Below are positions 1-7,739 of a DNA stretch of 26,291 nt, piece after piece. Source of the DNA: SIG701 sp045544955 (lineage in GTDB: Bacteria; Bacillota; Clostridia; Oscillospirales; CAG-272); NCBI GenBank assembly GCA_045544955.1, contig JAZPZY010000011.1, positions 1 to 26,291 of the forward strand, written 5' to 3'. A model generated the notes under the pieces. The model saw only the letters and a program-made list of their open reading frames with translations. It was not told the DNA's origin and made no database searches. The position numbers and the translations under genes are program-made. The first letter of the stretch is position 1. The number at the start of each line of letters is the position of its first letter.

Positions 1-56
1 ATTGGCCTGTCAGCCATGCATTTGTTACGAAACCCCGCTCAAGCGGGACGAAAACC

Positions 57-111
57 AAGCCTCCCTTGTGTAAAGGGAGGTGGCACGGCTTGCCGTGACG
101 GAGGGATTGTC
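57..111 (+). repeat. Short palindromic dispersed-type repeat, copy 1
   Basis: Two nested hairpins are visible. CCTCCCTT (60-67) pairs perfectly with AAGGGAGG (73-80), and CACGG (84-88) pairs with CCGTG (93-97). The unit ends in GGAGGGATTGT. Short elements of this style are scattered through many Clostridia genomes, which I recall but cannot check here. A related copy lies in inverted orientation at 166-220. It contains no coding capacity and is probably a non-autonomous mobile or REP-like element. Confidence 0.6.
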
Positions 112-165
112 AAAGCATAAATAGGGGTTTTGAAAACACAAATAGGATTGCAAAAACATGAAAAA

Positions 166-220
166 CAACCCCTCAGACGCCTATGGCGCCAGCTCCCCTG
201 ACACCTCCTTTTCCACAAGC
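166..220 (-). repeat. Short palindromic dispersed-type repeat, copy 2 (inverted, diverged)
   Basis: Read on the minus strand this stretch has GGGAGCTGGC, then an imperfect GCGCC/GGCGT hairpin, then GAGGGGTTG. This matches the order GGGAGGTGGC, hairpin, GAGGGATTG of the copy at 57-111. A partial extra AAAAGGAGGTG lies just 5' of it on the minus strand. The two copies face each other across about 55 bases of AT-rich sequence. I see no gene in 1-369. Confidence 0.5.
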
Positions 221-292
221 GACCCTTTGACACAAGATCATTCTACGCTGAATTTTTATTTGCTTTCTGCTCACCGGCTATAGCCTCTTTTG

Positions 293-318
293 AACCCCGC
301 CACTATGGCGGGGTTTTC
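293..318. terminator. Intrinsic terminator hairpin
   Basis: AACCCCGCC (293-301) and GGCGGGGTT (307-315) form a perfect 9-bp stem with a 5-base loop, followed on the plus strand by TTTTCAT. The symmetric A/T flanks could allow use in either direction. It probably ends transcription from genes left of the window or backs up the adjacent terminator at 329-360. Confidence 0.65.
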
Positions 319-328
319 ATAATACAAG

Positions 329-360
329 AAACGGCGTATCGTTGCAGATACGCCGTTTTT
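329..360 (-). terminator. Intrinsic terminator after the kinase gene
   Basis: ACGGCGTATC (331-340) pairs perfectly with GATACGCCGT (347-356) across a 6-base loop. It starts 10 bases beyond the stop codon of the kinase gene at 370. The T-run is stronger on the plus strand (TTTTT) than on the minus strand (TTTCTTG), so it is probably bidirectional. Confidence 0.7.
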
Positions 361-369
361 CTATGAAAA

Positions 370-1467
370 TCAAATATACTTTTCAACGATGGCACAAAGA
401 GCGTCGTATTTTTCTTCACCGTCTGCCACCAGTTTGAACTGATTGCGTGCCCGGTCCAGATTATGCTCCGGACGGGTTGTGCGGAAATAAACGTCGCCGT
501 TCAGATAGTCGGTAAGGAACCGCAGACCGATCTCCAGCGTGATAACCCGTGCCGCCATGGGGAAAGCACGGATCTCGTCATCACTGACGGTATCACGGAG
601 TTCGCTGAGGAAGCCGTCCACATACGCTTCAAACATATCCAGTTTGACGAAGACCTTACTAAGATCCGTCTCGTCCTCCAAAGCACTGGAAGCACCGAAG
701 CGGATAGCGTCACCGAAATCGAACAGAAGGCTGCCGGGCATAACGGTATCCAAATCAATGATGCAGAGACCTTTACCCGTTTTTTCATCCATCAGGATAT
801 TATTCAGTTTAGTATCGTTGTGGGTAACGCCCCACTTGAACTTGCCGTCACGGATACCGTCCATAAGATAGGAGCAGATATCCTCGTGAGCCAAAGCAAA
901 GGCAATTTCCGCCTGGGCATCCTTGACTCTGCCCGCTTTATCTTCGGCAATTGCTTTTTTCAGATCCGCAAACCGGCTGACCGTGTTGTGGAAATTCGGA
1001 ATGGTAACGTGCAGTTTCTCGGCCGGAAAATCGGAAAGCCGGTTGAAGAAACGGCCGAAAGCACAGGCGGCAGAACGGAACAACACCGGAGACTCAGCCA
1101 GATTGTAGGAAACTACGTTTTCCACCGTGCGGTACGTACGCCAGTAATCCCCCTCTGGCGAAAGGTAATACATTTTTCCATCCAGCGAGGGAATCACGGT
1201 GAGCGTCTCTCTATCCACGTCCCCGCCCTCTGCGGCAATTTTTGTTTTCAGGAAATCACAGACAGCCACCATGTTCTCCACAACCTCAATCGGTTTCGGG
1301 AAAACGTTGGTGTTGATTCTCTGCAGCATATAGCGGATCTTCTCACCGTTTCCTGTTTCGCAGGTGATAAAATATGTATTGTTGATATGCCCAATATGAC
1401 ACGCCTCGGCAGAAACAGGCTTGCCGGCGTACTGAAAATGAGAAGCTATTTCAATAACGGAATTCAT
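370..1467 (-). CDS. Phosphotransferase of the APH/choline kinase fold, NahK-like
   Basis: This 365-residue kinase-like protein carries the catalytic-loop motif HNDTKLNN at about residues 216-223 and the metal-binding segment IDLDT followed by DFGD at about 231-247. Both are typical of the aminoglycoside phosphotransferase (APH) fold. The early HINNTYFI segment and the overall layout resemble N-acetylhexosamine 1-kinases (NahK), which phosphorylate GlcNAc/GalNAc at C1 in sugar salvage. The exact substrate is inference, and homoserine, choline or another small molecule is possible. I chose ATG at 1467 because GGAGG sits 7 bases upstream; a longer frame reaching 1485 lacks such a site. It is a single-gene unit with a consensus promoter (1554-1582) and its own terminator. 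No sugar phosphorylase or transporter gene lies beside it, so context does not help define the substrate. Confidence 0.8.
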   Translation of the reverse strand: MNSVIEIASHFQYAGKPVSAEACHIGHINNTYFITCETGNGEKIRYMLQRINTNVFPKPIEVVENMVAVCDFLKTKIAAEGGDVDRETLTVIPSLDGKMYYLSPEGDYWRTYRTVENVVSYNLAESPVLFRSAACAFGRFFNRLSDFPAEKLHVTIPNFHNTVSRFADLKKAIAEDKAGRVKDAQAEIAFALAHEDICSYLMDGIRDGKFKWGVTHNDTKLNNILMDEKTGKGLCIIDLDTVMPGSLLFDFGDAIRFGASSALEDETDLSKVFVKLDMFEAYVDGFLSELRDTVSDDEIRAFPMAARVITLEIGLRFLTDYLNGDVYFRTTRPEHNLDRARNQFKLVADGEEKYDALCAIVEKYI

Positions 1468-1553
1468 TTGAAAACCTCCGTGCATGACTGCAATTATTTC
1501 TTAAACCACTTCTACGCAACATCAACACAAGATACAGTCATACGTCACTCTAA

Positions 1554-1582
1554 ATTATACCATATTGACTATCCGTTGTCAA
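1554..1582 (-). promoter_or_regulatory. Extended -10 sigma-A promoter for the kinase gene
   Basis: On the minus strand TTGACA (1582-1577) is followed by a 17-base spacer and TATAAT (1559-1554). TG sits one base before the -10, making it an extended -10. It points at the kinase start at 1467, leaving a leader of roughly 80 bases. Confidence 0.85.
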
Positions 1583-1604
1583 GGAATATCTTTCCTCGCA
1601 CAGC

Positions 1605-1640
1605 GCATAAAAAGGGAGAGAACTTACATCCTCTCCCTTT
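1605..1640 (-). terminator. Intrinsic terminator after rpsU
   Basis: AAAGGGAGAG (1611-1620) and CTCTCCCTTT (1631-1640) form a perfect 10-bp stem with a 10-base loop. A T-run follows on the minus strand. It lies 14 bases beyond the rpsU stop codon and separates rpsU from the kinase promoter. Confidence 0.85.
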
Positions 1641-1654
1641 CGGCTCTCAGCAAA

Positions 1655-1831
1655 TTACTTGTACTTGCGCTTTCTTGCCGCTTCAGACTTCTTCTTTCTC
1701 TTGACACTCGGCTTCTCATAGCATTCTCTCTTACGAAGCTCGGCCTGAATGCCGGATCTCTGACACTGACGCTTGAATCTACGAAGCGCACTGTCAAGCG
1801 ATTCATTATCCTTAACTCTGATCTCTGCCAT
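1655..1831 (-). CDS. rpsU: 30S ribosomal protein S21
   Basis: The 58-residue basic protein begins MAEIRVKDNESLDSALRRF and ends in a lysine/arginine-rich tail (KRKKKSEAARKRKYK), the standard form and length of bacterial S21. S21 sits on the 30S platform near the anti-Shine-Dalgarno end of 16S rRNA and aids initiation. The start at 1831 is set by the conserved N-terminus and by GGGAGGG a few bases upstream; an in-frame extension to 1912 would run through the promoter and is rejected. It has its own promoter (1884-1912) and terminator (1605-1640), so it is a one-gene unit between leuS and the kinase gene. Confidence 0.97.
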   Translation of the reverse strand: MAEIRVKDNESLDSALRRFKRQCQRSGIQAELRKRECYEKPSVKRKKKSEAARKRKYK

Positions 1832-1883
1832 CCATATCCCTCCCTTCGCATTAGGCACACGAGACAAACAATATCTCCTATAT

Positions 1884-1912
1884 ATTATACTTGATACACA
1901 CCTGTTTGTCAA
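1884..1912 (-). promoter_or_regulatory. Sigma-A promoter for rpsU
   Basis: TTGACA (1912-1907), a 17-base spacer and TATAAT (1889-1884) match the consensus exactly on the minus strand. There is no TG extension. It gives a short leader of about 45 bases before the rpsU start at 1831. Confidence 0.88.
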
Positions 1913-1973
1913 TAGAAACTTTCCAATAATTCAAATGTTTTTTAACGCATTTGCACGCCGAAGCCATGAAGCG

Positions 1974-4376
1974 TTATTTGGCAACGATGTTAACGATGCG
2001 TCCGGGCACGTAGATTTCCTTTACGATGGATTTGCCGTCGAGAGCGGCGGCAATCTTCGGATCGGCCTTGGCGGCGGCAATCACATCGTCTTTTTCAGCG
2101 GCAGCCGCTACGGTAATCGTGCTCTTCAGTTTACCGCAGATCTGAACGGCGATCTCCACGGTATTATCCACGGTCTTGGATTCATCGTATGCAGGCCATG
2201 CACGGAGGCTGAGCAGCCCTTCCCCGCCGATAAGCTCCCAGATTTCCTCGGTAATGTGAGGAGCAAAGGGGTTCAGGATAGAAATGAACGTTTCCAGCTC
2301 ATCAAGCGTTATGTGGCCCACTTCGGCGATCTCGTTAAGCAGGCTCATCATAGCGGCAATGGCCGTGTTATACTTCATTTCCTCAATATCGTTCGTTACC
2401 TTCTTCACCGTTTTATGGAAAGCACTCTCCAGAGCCTCGGTCACGCCGCGGCCGGAAGCAATATCCGTAAGAGCACCGACACGGTCAAGGAAACGCTTAC
2501 ATCCACGGACGGAACTGTCGCTCCAGGGAGAAGCAGATGCATATTCACCCATAAAGAGAACGTATACACGCAGAACGTCCGCACCGTATTCATCAATTAC
2601 GTCGTTGGGGTCTACCACGTTGCCCTTGGATTTGCTCATTTTTTCACCGTCGGGTCCAAGGATGAGTCCCTGGGCGGTACGCTTGGCGTAAGGCTCCGCC
2701 GTGGGTACCTCACCAATGTCATACAGGAAATGATGCCAGAAACGGGAGTAGATCATGTGACGGGTAACGTGCTCCATACCGCCGTTGTACCAGTCAACGG
2801 GCAGCCAGTACTTCAGAGCTTCTTTGGAAGCCAGAGCCTCGCTGTTGTTCGGATCACAGTAGCGGAGGAAGTACCAAGAGGAACCGGCCCACTGGGGCAT
2901 GGTATCCGTTTCACGGCGTGCGTCACCGCCGCACTGCGGGCATTTGCAGCGCACGAAAGACTCCACACGTGCCAAGGGGCTTTCGCCGCCTTCACCCGGT
3001 TCAAACTTCTCCATATCGGGCAGGCGGAGCGGCAGTTCCTCATAAGGAACGCCCACCATGCCGCACTTCGGGCAGTGAACGATCGGAATCGGCTCGCCCC
3101 AATACCGCTGGCGGTTGAACGCCCAGTCCTTCATCTTGAACTGGATACCCTTCTCGCCGATGCCCTTTTCGGTAAGGAAGGAGAGCATCTTTTCGATGGC
3201 TTCCTTTTTGGTTTTGATACCGTTGAGGAAGTCAGAATTGATCATTTCGCCGTCGCCGGTATAGGCAGCCTCGGCAATATTGCCGCCGCTGATGACCTCA
3301 ATAATATCAATACCGAATTTCTTGGCGAACTCATAGTCACGCTCATCGTGTGCCGGCACGGCCATGATGGCACCGGTACCGTAGCCCATCATTACGTAGT
3401 CCGAGATATAGATGGGAATCTCCTTACCGTTTGCAGGGTTGATTGCGGTAAGTCCCTCGATGCACACACCGGTCTTGTCCTTCACAAGCTGGGTGCGCTC
3501 AAACTCGGTCTTCTTTGCACACTCGTCCTTGTATGCATTCAGTGCGTCCATATTCGTAATACGGTCGCTGTATTTCTCGATGATCGGGTGCTCCGGTGCA
3601 ATAACCATAAAGGTAACACCGAACATGGTATCGCAGCGCGTGGTGTAGATAAGCAGACTTTCGTCGGTACCCTTCAGAGCAAAGTTAGCGAAAGCACCCT
3701 CAGATTTGCCGATCCAGTTTTCCTGCTGGAGACGCACATTGGGCAGATAATCCACCGTATCCAGTCCCTGCAGCAGCTTGTCCGCATACTGGGTGATCCG
3801 CAGGTACCAAACGTCTTTGGACTTCTGCACGATATCGCTGTGGCAGATATCGCACTTACCGCCCTGGGAGTCCTCGTTGGAGAGAACCACCTTACAGTGC
3901 GGGCAGTAGTTTACCAGGGTTTTTGCACGGAAAACAAGTCCCTCGTCAAACATTTTGCGGAAGATCCACTGGGTCCACTTATAATATCCCTCGTCCGTGG
4001 TATCGATTACCCGATTCCAGTCAAAGGAGAAGCCCACACGCTTCAGCTGGGAAGTGAATTTTTCGATATTCCGGTCCGTCAGGATACGGGGATGGGTATT
4101 GAATTTGATAGCGGAATTTTCCGTCGGCAGTCCGTATGCGTCAAAGCCGATGGGAAAAAGAACGTTGTAGCCTTCTTTTCTTCTTTTGCGGGAGACGACC
4201 TCCAGACCGGAATAGGCCTTGATATGACCAACGTGCATGCCGGCACCGCTGGGATAAGGGAACTCCACCAGGCCGTAGAATTTCGGCTTGTCGGAATGAT
4301 CCTGCGCGTGGAACGCACCTTCCTTTTCCCATCTTTCCTGCCACTTTTTGTCGATTCTGTTAAACTCGTACTTCAT
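1974..4376 (-). CDS. leuS: Leucyl-tRNA synthetase
   Basis: This 800-residue class I aminoacyl-tRNA synthetase charges tRNA-Leu. The HIGH motif appears as HVGH (about residue 48-51) after FPYPSGAGM, and the KMSKS motif as EKMSKSKGN in the second half. Cysteine pairs (CPHC/CDIC) suggest the zinc-binding insertion. The CP1 editing domain is recognisable from the threonine-rich TTRCDTMFG and the GTGAIMAVPAHDERD segment with its conserved Asp. The usual proline of TTRPDT is Cys here. The length is normal for bacterial LeuRS. The start is ATG at 4376 with GAGG upstream. It lies 48 bases after rsfS and is probably the last gene of the nadD-yqeK-LCP-rsfS unit. I found no T-box leader directly upstream. 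Confidence 0.98.
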   Translation of the reverse strand: MKYEFNRIDKKWQERWEKEGAFHAQDHSDKPKFYGLVEFPYPSGAGMHVGHIKAYSGLEVVSRKRRKEGYNVLFPIGFDAYGLPTENSAIKFNTHPRILTDRNIEKFTSQLKRVGFSFDWNRVIDTTDEGYYKWTQWIFRKMFDEGLVFRAKTLVNYCPHCKVVLSNEDSQGGKCDICHSDIVQKSKDVWYLRITQYADKLLQGLDTVDYLPNVRLQQENWIGKSEGAFANFALKGTDESLLIYTTRCDTMFGVTFMVIAPEHPIIEKYSDRITNMDALNAYKDECAKKTEFERTQLVKDKTGVCIEGLTAINPANGKEIPIYISDYVMMGYGTGAIMAVPAHDERDYEFAKKFGIDIIEVISGGNIAEAAYTGDGEMINSDFLNGIKTKKEAIEKMLSFLTEKGIGEKGIQFKMKDWAFNRQRYWGEPIPIVHCPKCGMVGVPYEELPLRLPDMEKFEPGEGGESPLARVESFVRCKCPQCGGDARRETDTMPQWAGSSWYFLRYCDPNNSEALASKEALKYWLPVDWYNGGMEHVTRHMIYSRFWHHFLYDIGEVPTAEPYAKRTAQGLILGPDGEKMSKSKGNVVDPNDVIDEYGADVLRVYVLFMGEYASASPWSDSSVRGCKRFLDRVGALTDIASGRGVTEALESAFHKTVKKVTNDIEEMKYNTAIAAMMSLLNEIAEVGHITLDELETFISILNPFAPHITEEIWELIGGEGLLSLRAWPAYDESKTVDNTVEIAVQICGKLKSTITVAAAAEKDDVIAAAKADPKIAAALDGKSIVKEIYVPGRIVNIVAK

Positions 4377-4424
4377 GGTAATTCCTCTGTCTTATAAAAA
4401 CTTATACTGTATTATTTTTGCATA

Positions 4425-4838
4425 TCAATCTTCGCTGATGAGAGCGGAAATATCCTCTTCGCTCGTCTCGGCGTACAGCTTTTCCAAATTGTAAAACTCA
4501 CGTGCTTCCCTGCTGAACACGTGCACGATCACGGCACCGAAATCCAGCAGCATCCACCCGGAGGCATCCACACCTTCCACGTGATGGGGCATAATGCCGG
4601 AAAGGGAGAGTTTATATTCCACTTCATCGATCAGGGAACGCACCTGCGTGCGGGAATTACCGGTGCAGAGCACGAAGTAATCCGCAATGGAGGTTTGTGC
4701 CTCCACGTGAAGCAGTTTAATATTCCGTGCCTTTTTCGAATCCAGCACGGAGACCACCGCCTCGGCAATCTCACGGGGCGAAGCATCCGCCGACACGATC
4801 GGCTGGGGCTTCTGCTCAGTATACAGTTCGTTGTTCAT
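4425..4838 (-). CDS. rsfS: Ribosomal silencing factor RsfS (YbeB/Iojap family)
   Basis: The 137-residue protein has the Iojap signature: KKARNIKLLHV, then ADYFVLCTGNSRTQVRSL, then GWMLLDFGAVIVHVFS and the closing REFYNLEKL. RsfS binds ribosomal protein L14 and blocks 30S-50S joining when nutrients are scarce. The first 20 or so residues are a variable extension. AAAGGA lies upstream of the ATG at 4838. It follows the LCP gene by 31 bases, matching the widespread Firmicutes order nadD-yqeK-(LCP)-rsfS. Confidence 0.95.
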   Translation of the reverse strand: MNNELYTEQKPQPIVSADASPREIAEAVVSVLDSKKARNIKLLHVEAQTSIADYFVLCTGNSRTQVRSLIDEVEYKLSLSGIMPHHVEGVDASGWMLLDFGAVIVHVFSREAREFYNLEKLYAETSEEDISALISED

Positions 4839-4869
4839 TACATGTCCTTTCTTTTCCGTATTCCGCCTG

Positions 4870-6063
4870 TCACGTATGGGGAATATCGATGGAATCCTTC
4901 AAAACCTCGTCTGCCTTGAACTCGTTTTCCAGTGCAGACTTTTCCGCATTATACGCTGCGGAAATTGTATCTGCGTCTTCATCGCAGAATATGCGCTTTT
5001 TATCAAAGATCGCATCCGTTATATCATTGTCGTAGATATTGAAATAGGCGTTGACAGCCTTCAGCGTATCCGCACGGTTAATGACATAGTACCATGAACC
5101 GCCACTCTTCACGCTGTCACCGGGAACGGTCAAAAGCGTAATATTGGAAAGATCCACGGAAAGTGCGTTTTTACCGAAATATACCACGTCGGCGGCGGTA
5201 ATATCCGTCGTCAGATTAGATACCACCTCATTGGCCAGCGAAGTCAAAACGGGGATATTGGTGATGCTCACCGAGGACTTCACTTTATTGATAAAAGCAG
5301 CCAGGAAGATCTTCTGGGCATTGGTGCGGCCGATATCCGCCTGCACGAAGCCCTCACGGAAACGGACGAATCCTTCCGCCGCCGCCCCATCCAGATGCGT
5401 CATGCCGGCTTTCAGGTGAATATGCAGATCCTGCACCGGATCGTCGTAATCCATATCGCTGGGAATTTCCACGTCAACGCCGCCCACGGCGTTAACGATA
5501 TCAGCAAATCCGTCCAGGTCCATCACCGCAGTATACTGGATTTGAATACACAGATTCTGCTCCAGCGTCTCCGCCAGTTTTTCTGCCGCTACTTTGGTAG
5601 GATTCTTTTCCCCGTCCGCTGCCGCATGATTATAATAAGCGGCGTAGAGTACATTGATCTTAGGCACGTTGGAACCGGCGCCAATGTAGGTGTCACGGGG
5701 AATCTGCATTACGGAAACGCGATCCGCGTGAATATCGTAATTCACAAGCATAACCACGTCCGCCAGTCTTGCGGCACGGTCATGCCCGATCAGGAGGAAA
5801 TTATACACTTCCTCACGCGCGGTATAGATCGGTACGTCAGGCACTTTTTCATTACCGGATTCAACGGGAACGGCAGTACTCTGGGAGGGATTCTGTACCG
5901 TATCAGTGGAAAACGGCAGCACCGGCTCGTGATGATTCGGCTTATACAACCAGATAAAAGCAGCAGCCAGGGTGATCATAATAATGGCAAGCACCACACA
6001 GAGAACGGCAGCCATTTGCCCACGTGTGGGAGCGTATGGATTGGTTCTGTTATTTACACGCAT
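4870..6063 (-). CDS. LytR-CpsA-Psr (LCP) family cell-wall ligase
   Basis: The protein has about 397 residues: a short basic cytoplasmic N-terminus, one membrane helix at about residues 17-40, a Ser/Pro/Thr-rich linker, then an extracellular LCP domain. Visible LCP elements are FLLIGHDR, ADVVMLVNYD, VMQIPRDTYIGAG, the GGVDVEIPSDMDY segment, and FVRFREGFVQADIGRTNAQK with the conserved arginines. LCP enzymes transfer lipid-linked polymers such as teichoic acids onto peptidoglycan. The nucleophile-side motif (RAARLADVV) deviates slightly from the usual SDT form. ATG at 6063 is preferred, but a TTG at 6084 with AAAGGA upstream is a real alternative adding seven residues. Its position between yqeK and rsfS is common in Firmicutes. 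Confidence 0.92.
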   Translation of the reverse strand: MRVNNRTNPYAPTRGQMAAVLCVVLAIIMITLAAAFIWLYKPNHHEPVLPFSTDTVQNPSQSTAVPVESGNEKVPDVPIYTAREEVYNFLLIGHDRAARLADVVMLVNYDIHADRVSVMQIPRDTYIGAGSNVPKINVLYAAYYNHAAADGEKNPTKVAAEKLAETLEQNLCIQIQYTAVMDLDGFADIVNAVGGVDVEIPSDMDYDDPVQDLHIHLKAGMTHLDGAAAEGFVRFREGFVQADIGRTNAQKIFLAAFINKVKSSVSITNIPVLTSLANEVVSNLTTDITAADVVYFGKNALSVDLSNITLLTVPGDSVKSGGSWYYVINRADTLKAVNAYFNIYDNDITDAIFDKKRIFCDEDADTISAAYNAEKSALENEFKADEVLKDSIDIPHT

Positions 6064-6143
6064 ATCTATATTCCACAGCCGCAAAGGCTGATTCCTTTCA
6101 GATAGTAGCTCAAAATTTCAGCGTCGATCTAAAAAGTCATGCA

Positions 6144-6797
6144 TTACACCGCACTGGTGTCTGTCAGCGCCTGTAATCTTTCAAGAAAACAGTTCCGGGC
6201 AAGCAGAGTGTCCACTGCAACCGGCTCGCCGTCATCCAGCAGGGAGCGGATCGTCAAATCAAAGGAAAGCACCATAGTCTTGCAAAGGTGGACGACCTGT
6301 GCCTTGCGGTCATCGTCCTCCGGCATGGAGCCCCAGAAATAATTCCTCACCGCAACGCAGTCGTCAAAGGTACGGCTGGGTTCAATGTAATCGGCAAGGT
6401 AAATAATAGATTCGAAAACAGACATTTCATCGTGTCCCGTCGTATGCCAGCGAATGCCAGATAGAATCTCACCATCCGCAAGATCGGCAAAATCTCGGCT
6501 TGCCACCGCCGCACCCGTCAAAGCGTGCAGAGGTTTAGGGGAAGACAGATCACTATGATTCAATATTATACCAAATTCTTCGCAGTATTGCAACTGTTTT
6601 TCAAAAGTGTCCCTTTTCGTAATATCGTGAAGCAAGGCAGACACGCGAAGATGAGGAATTTTCTCCGGGAGATAGACTGCACCGATCCGGGCCGCTTCCT
6701 CTTCCACCTCCAGGGTATGCTTGTACCGCTTATCCTTCAGATAGGGGCGAATCCGTTCTCTGAGAGACGAGAGCGTATCTTCGCTCAAAGAAATCAT
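6144..6797 (-). CDS. yqeK: HD-domain dinucleoside tetraphosphatase YqeK
   Basis: The 217-residue HD hydrolase shows the metal-binding set in order: HTLEVEEEA (first His), ALLHDITK (HD pair), HALTGA, and IRWHTTGHDEMS with the closing LADYIEPSR. These are diagnostic of YqeK, which splits Ap4A symmetrically into two ADP. Its first four bases overlap the end of nadD (ATGA), so the two are translationally coupled. The nadD-yqeK pair is conserved across Firmicutes. The family identification is firm; the in vivo substrate here is inferred from characterised relatives. Confidence 0.95.
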   Translation of the reverse strand: MISLSEDTLSSLRERIRPYLKDKRYKHTLEVEEEAARIGAVYLPEKIPHLRVSALLHDITKRDTFEKQLQYCEEFGIILNHSDLSSPKPLHALTGAAVASRDFADLADGEILSGIRWHTTGHDEMSVFESIIYLADYIEPSRTFDDCVAVRNYFWGSMPEDDDRKAQVVHLCKTMVLSFDLTIRSLLDDGEPVAVDTLLARNCFLERLQALTDTSAV

Positions 6798-7429
6798 GAG
6801 TAGTCACTCCCATATAAATGATGTGCATGAATAATTCGGCAGACGGCTGGCGGAACCAGATGGGAAATATCGCCGCCGTCCCGATAGATTTGACGGATTT
6901 CGCTTGAAGAAAGTTCCATGGGCGGTGCCTTTATATGGCGGATTCTCGCCCCGTACCGGCTGACATACTGCTTTTCTTTTTCCATAACCGCACGAAAAGC
7001 TGCAGGATCCTTCTCCCGCATGGCACAGACCACGACTGCTTTTTCAAAAATGATCTCCGGATACCGCCAGGAATGAAGGGTAAGAAACATGTCCGTGCCG
7101 CAGAGAAAATAGAGTTCCGCATCCGTGGTCTCAGCAAAATGCGTCAGCGTCTTATAGGTATAACTTACGTCAGCCCGGCTGATCTCATAATCGGAAACGG
7201 TAATGCGTGGATCCAAGCTGTCAAAAGCACCTTGGGTCATGGCAAGGCGGAGAGCGGGATCGTCGTCGGGCGAAACACGCTTGTGCGGCGGAATAGCGGC
7301 CGGCATGATATACAGTTCGTCCAGCTCCATCTCACAAAGAAACGCACGTGCCGCACGAACGTGGGCGTTATGGGGCGGATCAAACGTACCGCCGTAAATC
7401 CCAAGCCGGCGAGGGGTATGAGACCTCAT
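6794..7429 (-). CDS. nadD: Nicotinate-nucleotide adenylyltransferase
   Basis: The 211-residue protein makes deamido-NAD from nicotinate mononucleotide and ATP, the adenylation step of NAD synthesis. It opens with GIYGGTFDPPHNAH, the nucleotide-binding start of the family. The usual (T/H)xGH is HNAH here, with Ala in the glycine position. PPHKR and the late LSSSEIRQ (the ISSTxxR position) are also present. Its ATG at 7429 overlaps the yhbY stop by one base (TGATG) and its own stop overlaps yqeK, so yhbY-nadD-yqeK is a tightly coupled set. Confidence 0.96.
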   Translation of the reverse strand: MRSHTPRRLGIYGGTFDPPHNAHVRAARAFLCEMELDELYIMPAAIPPHKRVSPDDDPALRLAMTQGAFDSLDPRITVSDYEISRADVSYTYKTLTHFAETTDAELYFLCGTDMFLTLHSWRYPEIIFEKAVVVCAMREKDPAAFRAVMEKEKQYVSRYGARIRHIKAPPMELSSSEIRQIYRDGGDISHLVPPAVCRIIHAHHLYGSDYS

Positions 7430-7716
7430 CAGACGGTGATCTTGGGTTTCTTTTTAGAGGGACGGTACAAAACAAACCGACGGCCAACCACCGATACGGG
7501 CTCGGCCCCGGTTGCCTCTGCCAGCACCTCTGCCGCCTCCCGGGCGGTAACAGGCGCCGTGTCCAGAACGCTCATTTTGATCAACTCACGTGCTTCCAGT
7601 GCATTGTCCACGGAAGTAATCAATTCGTCTCCGATACCGCTTTTCCCCACCTGCATAATGGGAGTCAGATCATTGGACAGGGACCTAAGAGCGGCTCTTT
7701 GCTTACTTGTTAACAT
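7429..7716 (-). CDS. yhbY: YhbY-family CRM-domain RNA-binding protein
   Basis: The 95-residue protein is a single CRM domain beginning MLTSKQRAALRSLSNDL. It has the GxxG RNA-binding loop in QVGKSGIGDE and ends with VGRRFVLYRPSKKKP. Family members associate with pre-50S ribosomal particles and act in ribosome assembly. Length is typical. It is followed by nadD with a one-base overlap and preceded by rdgB with a 23-base gap. Confidence 0.94.
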   Translation of the reverse strand: MLTSKQRAALRSLSNDLTPIMQVGKSGIGDELITSVDNALEARELIKMSVLDTAPVTAREAAEVLAEATGAEPVSVVGRRFVLYRPSKKKPKITV

Positions 7717-7739
7717 AATGTATTCTACACTCCGTTTGT

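Noticed and set aside
1773..4397. Very long open frame on the plus strand opposite leuS
   Set aside because: It is the antisense shadow of leuS. The translation has no recognisable domain, while the minus strand encodes a complete LeuRS.
6064..6084. TTG start for the LCP gene, seven residues upstream
   Set aside because: It has a somewhat better SD than the ATG at 6063, but the added residues carry no conserved feature. It is kept as an alternative only.
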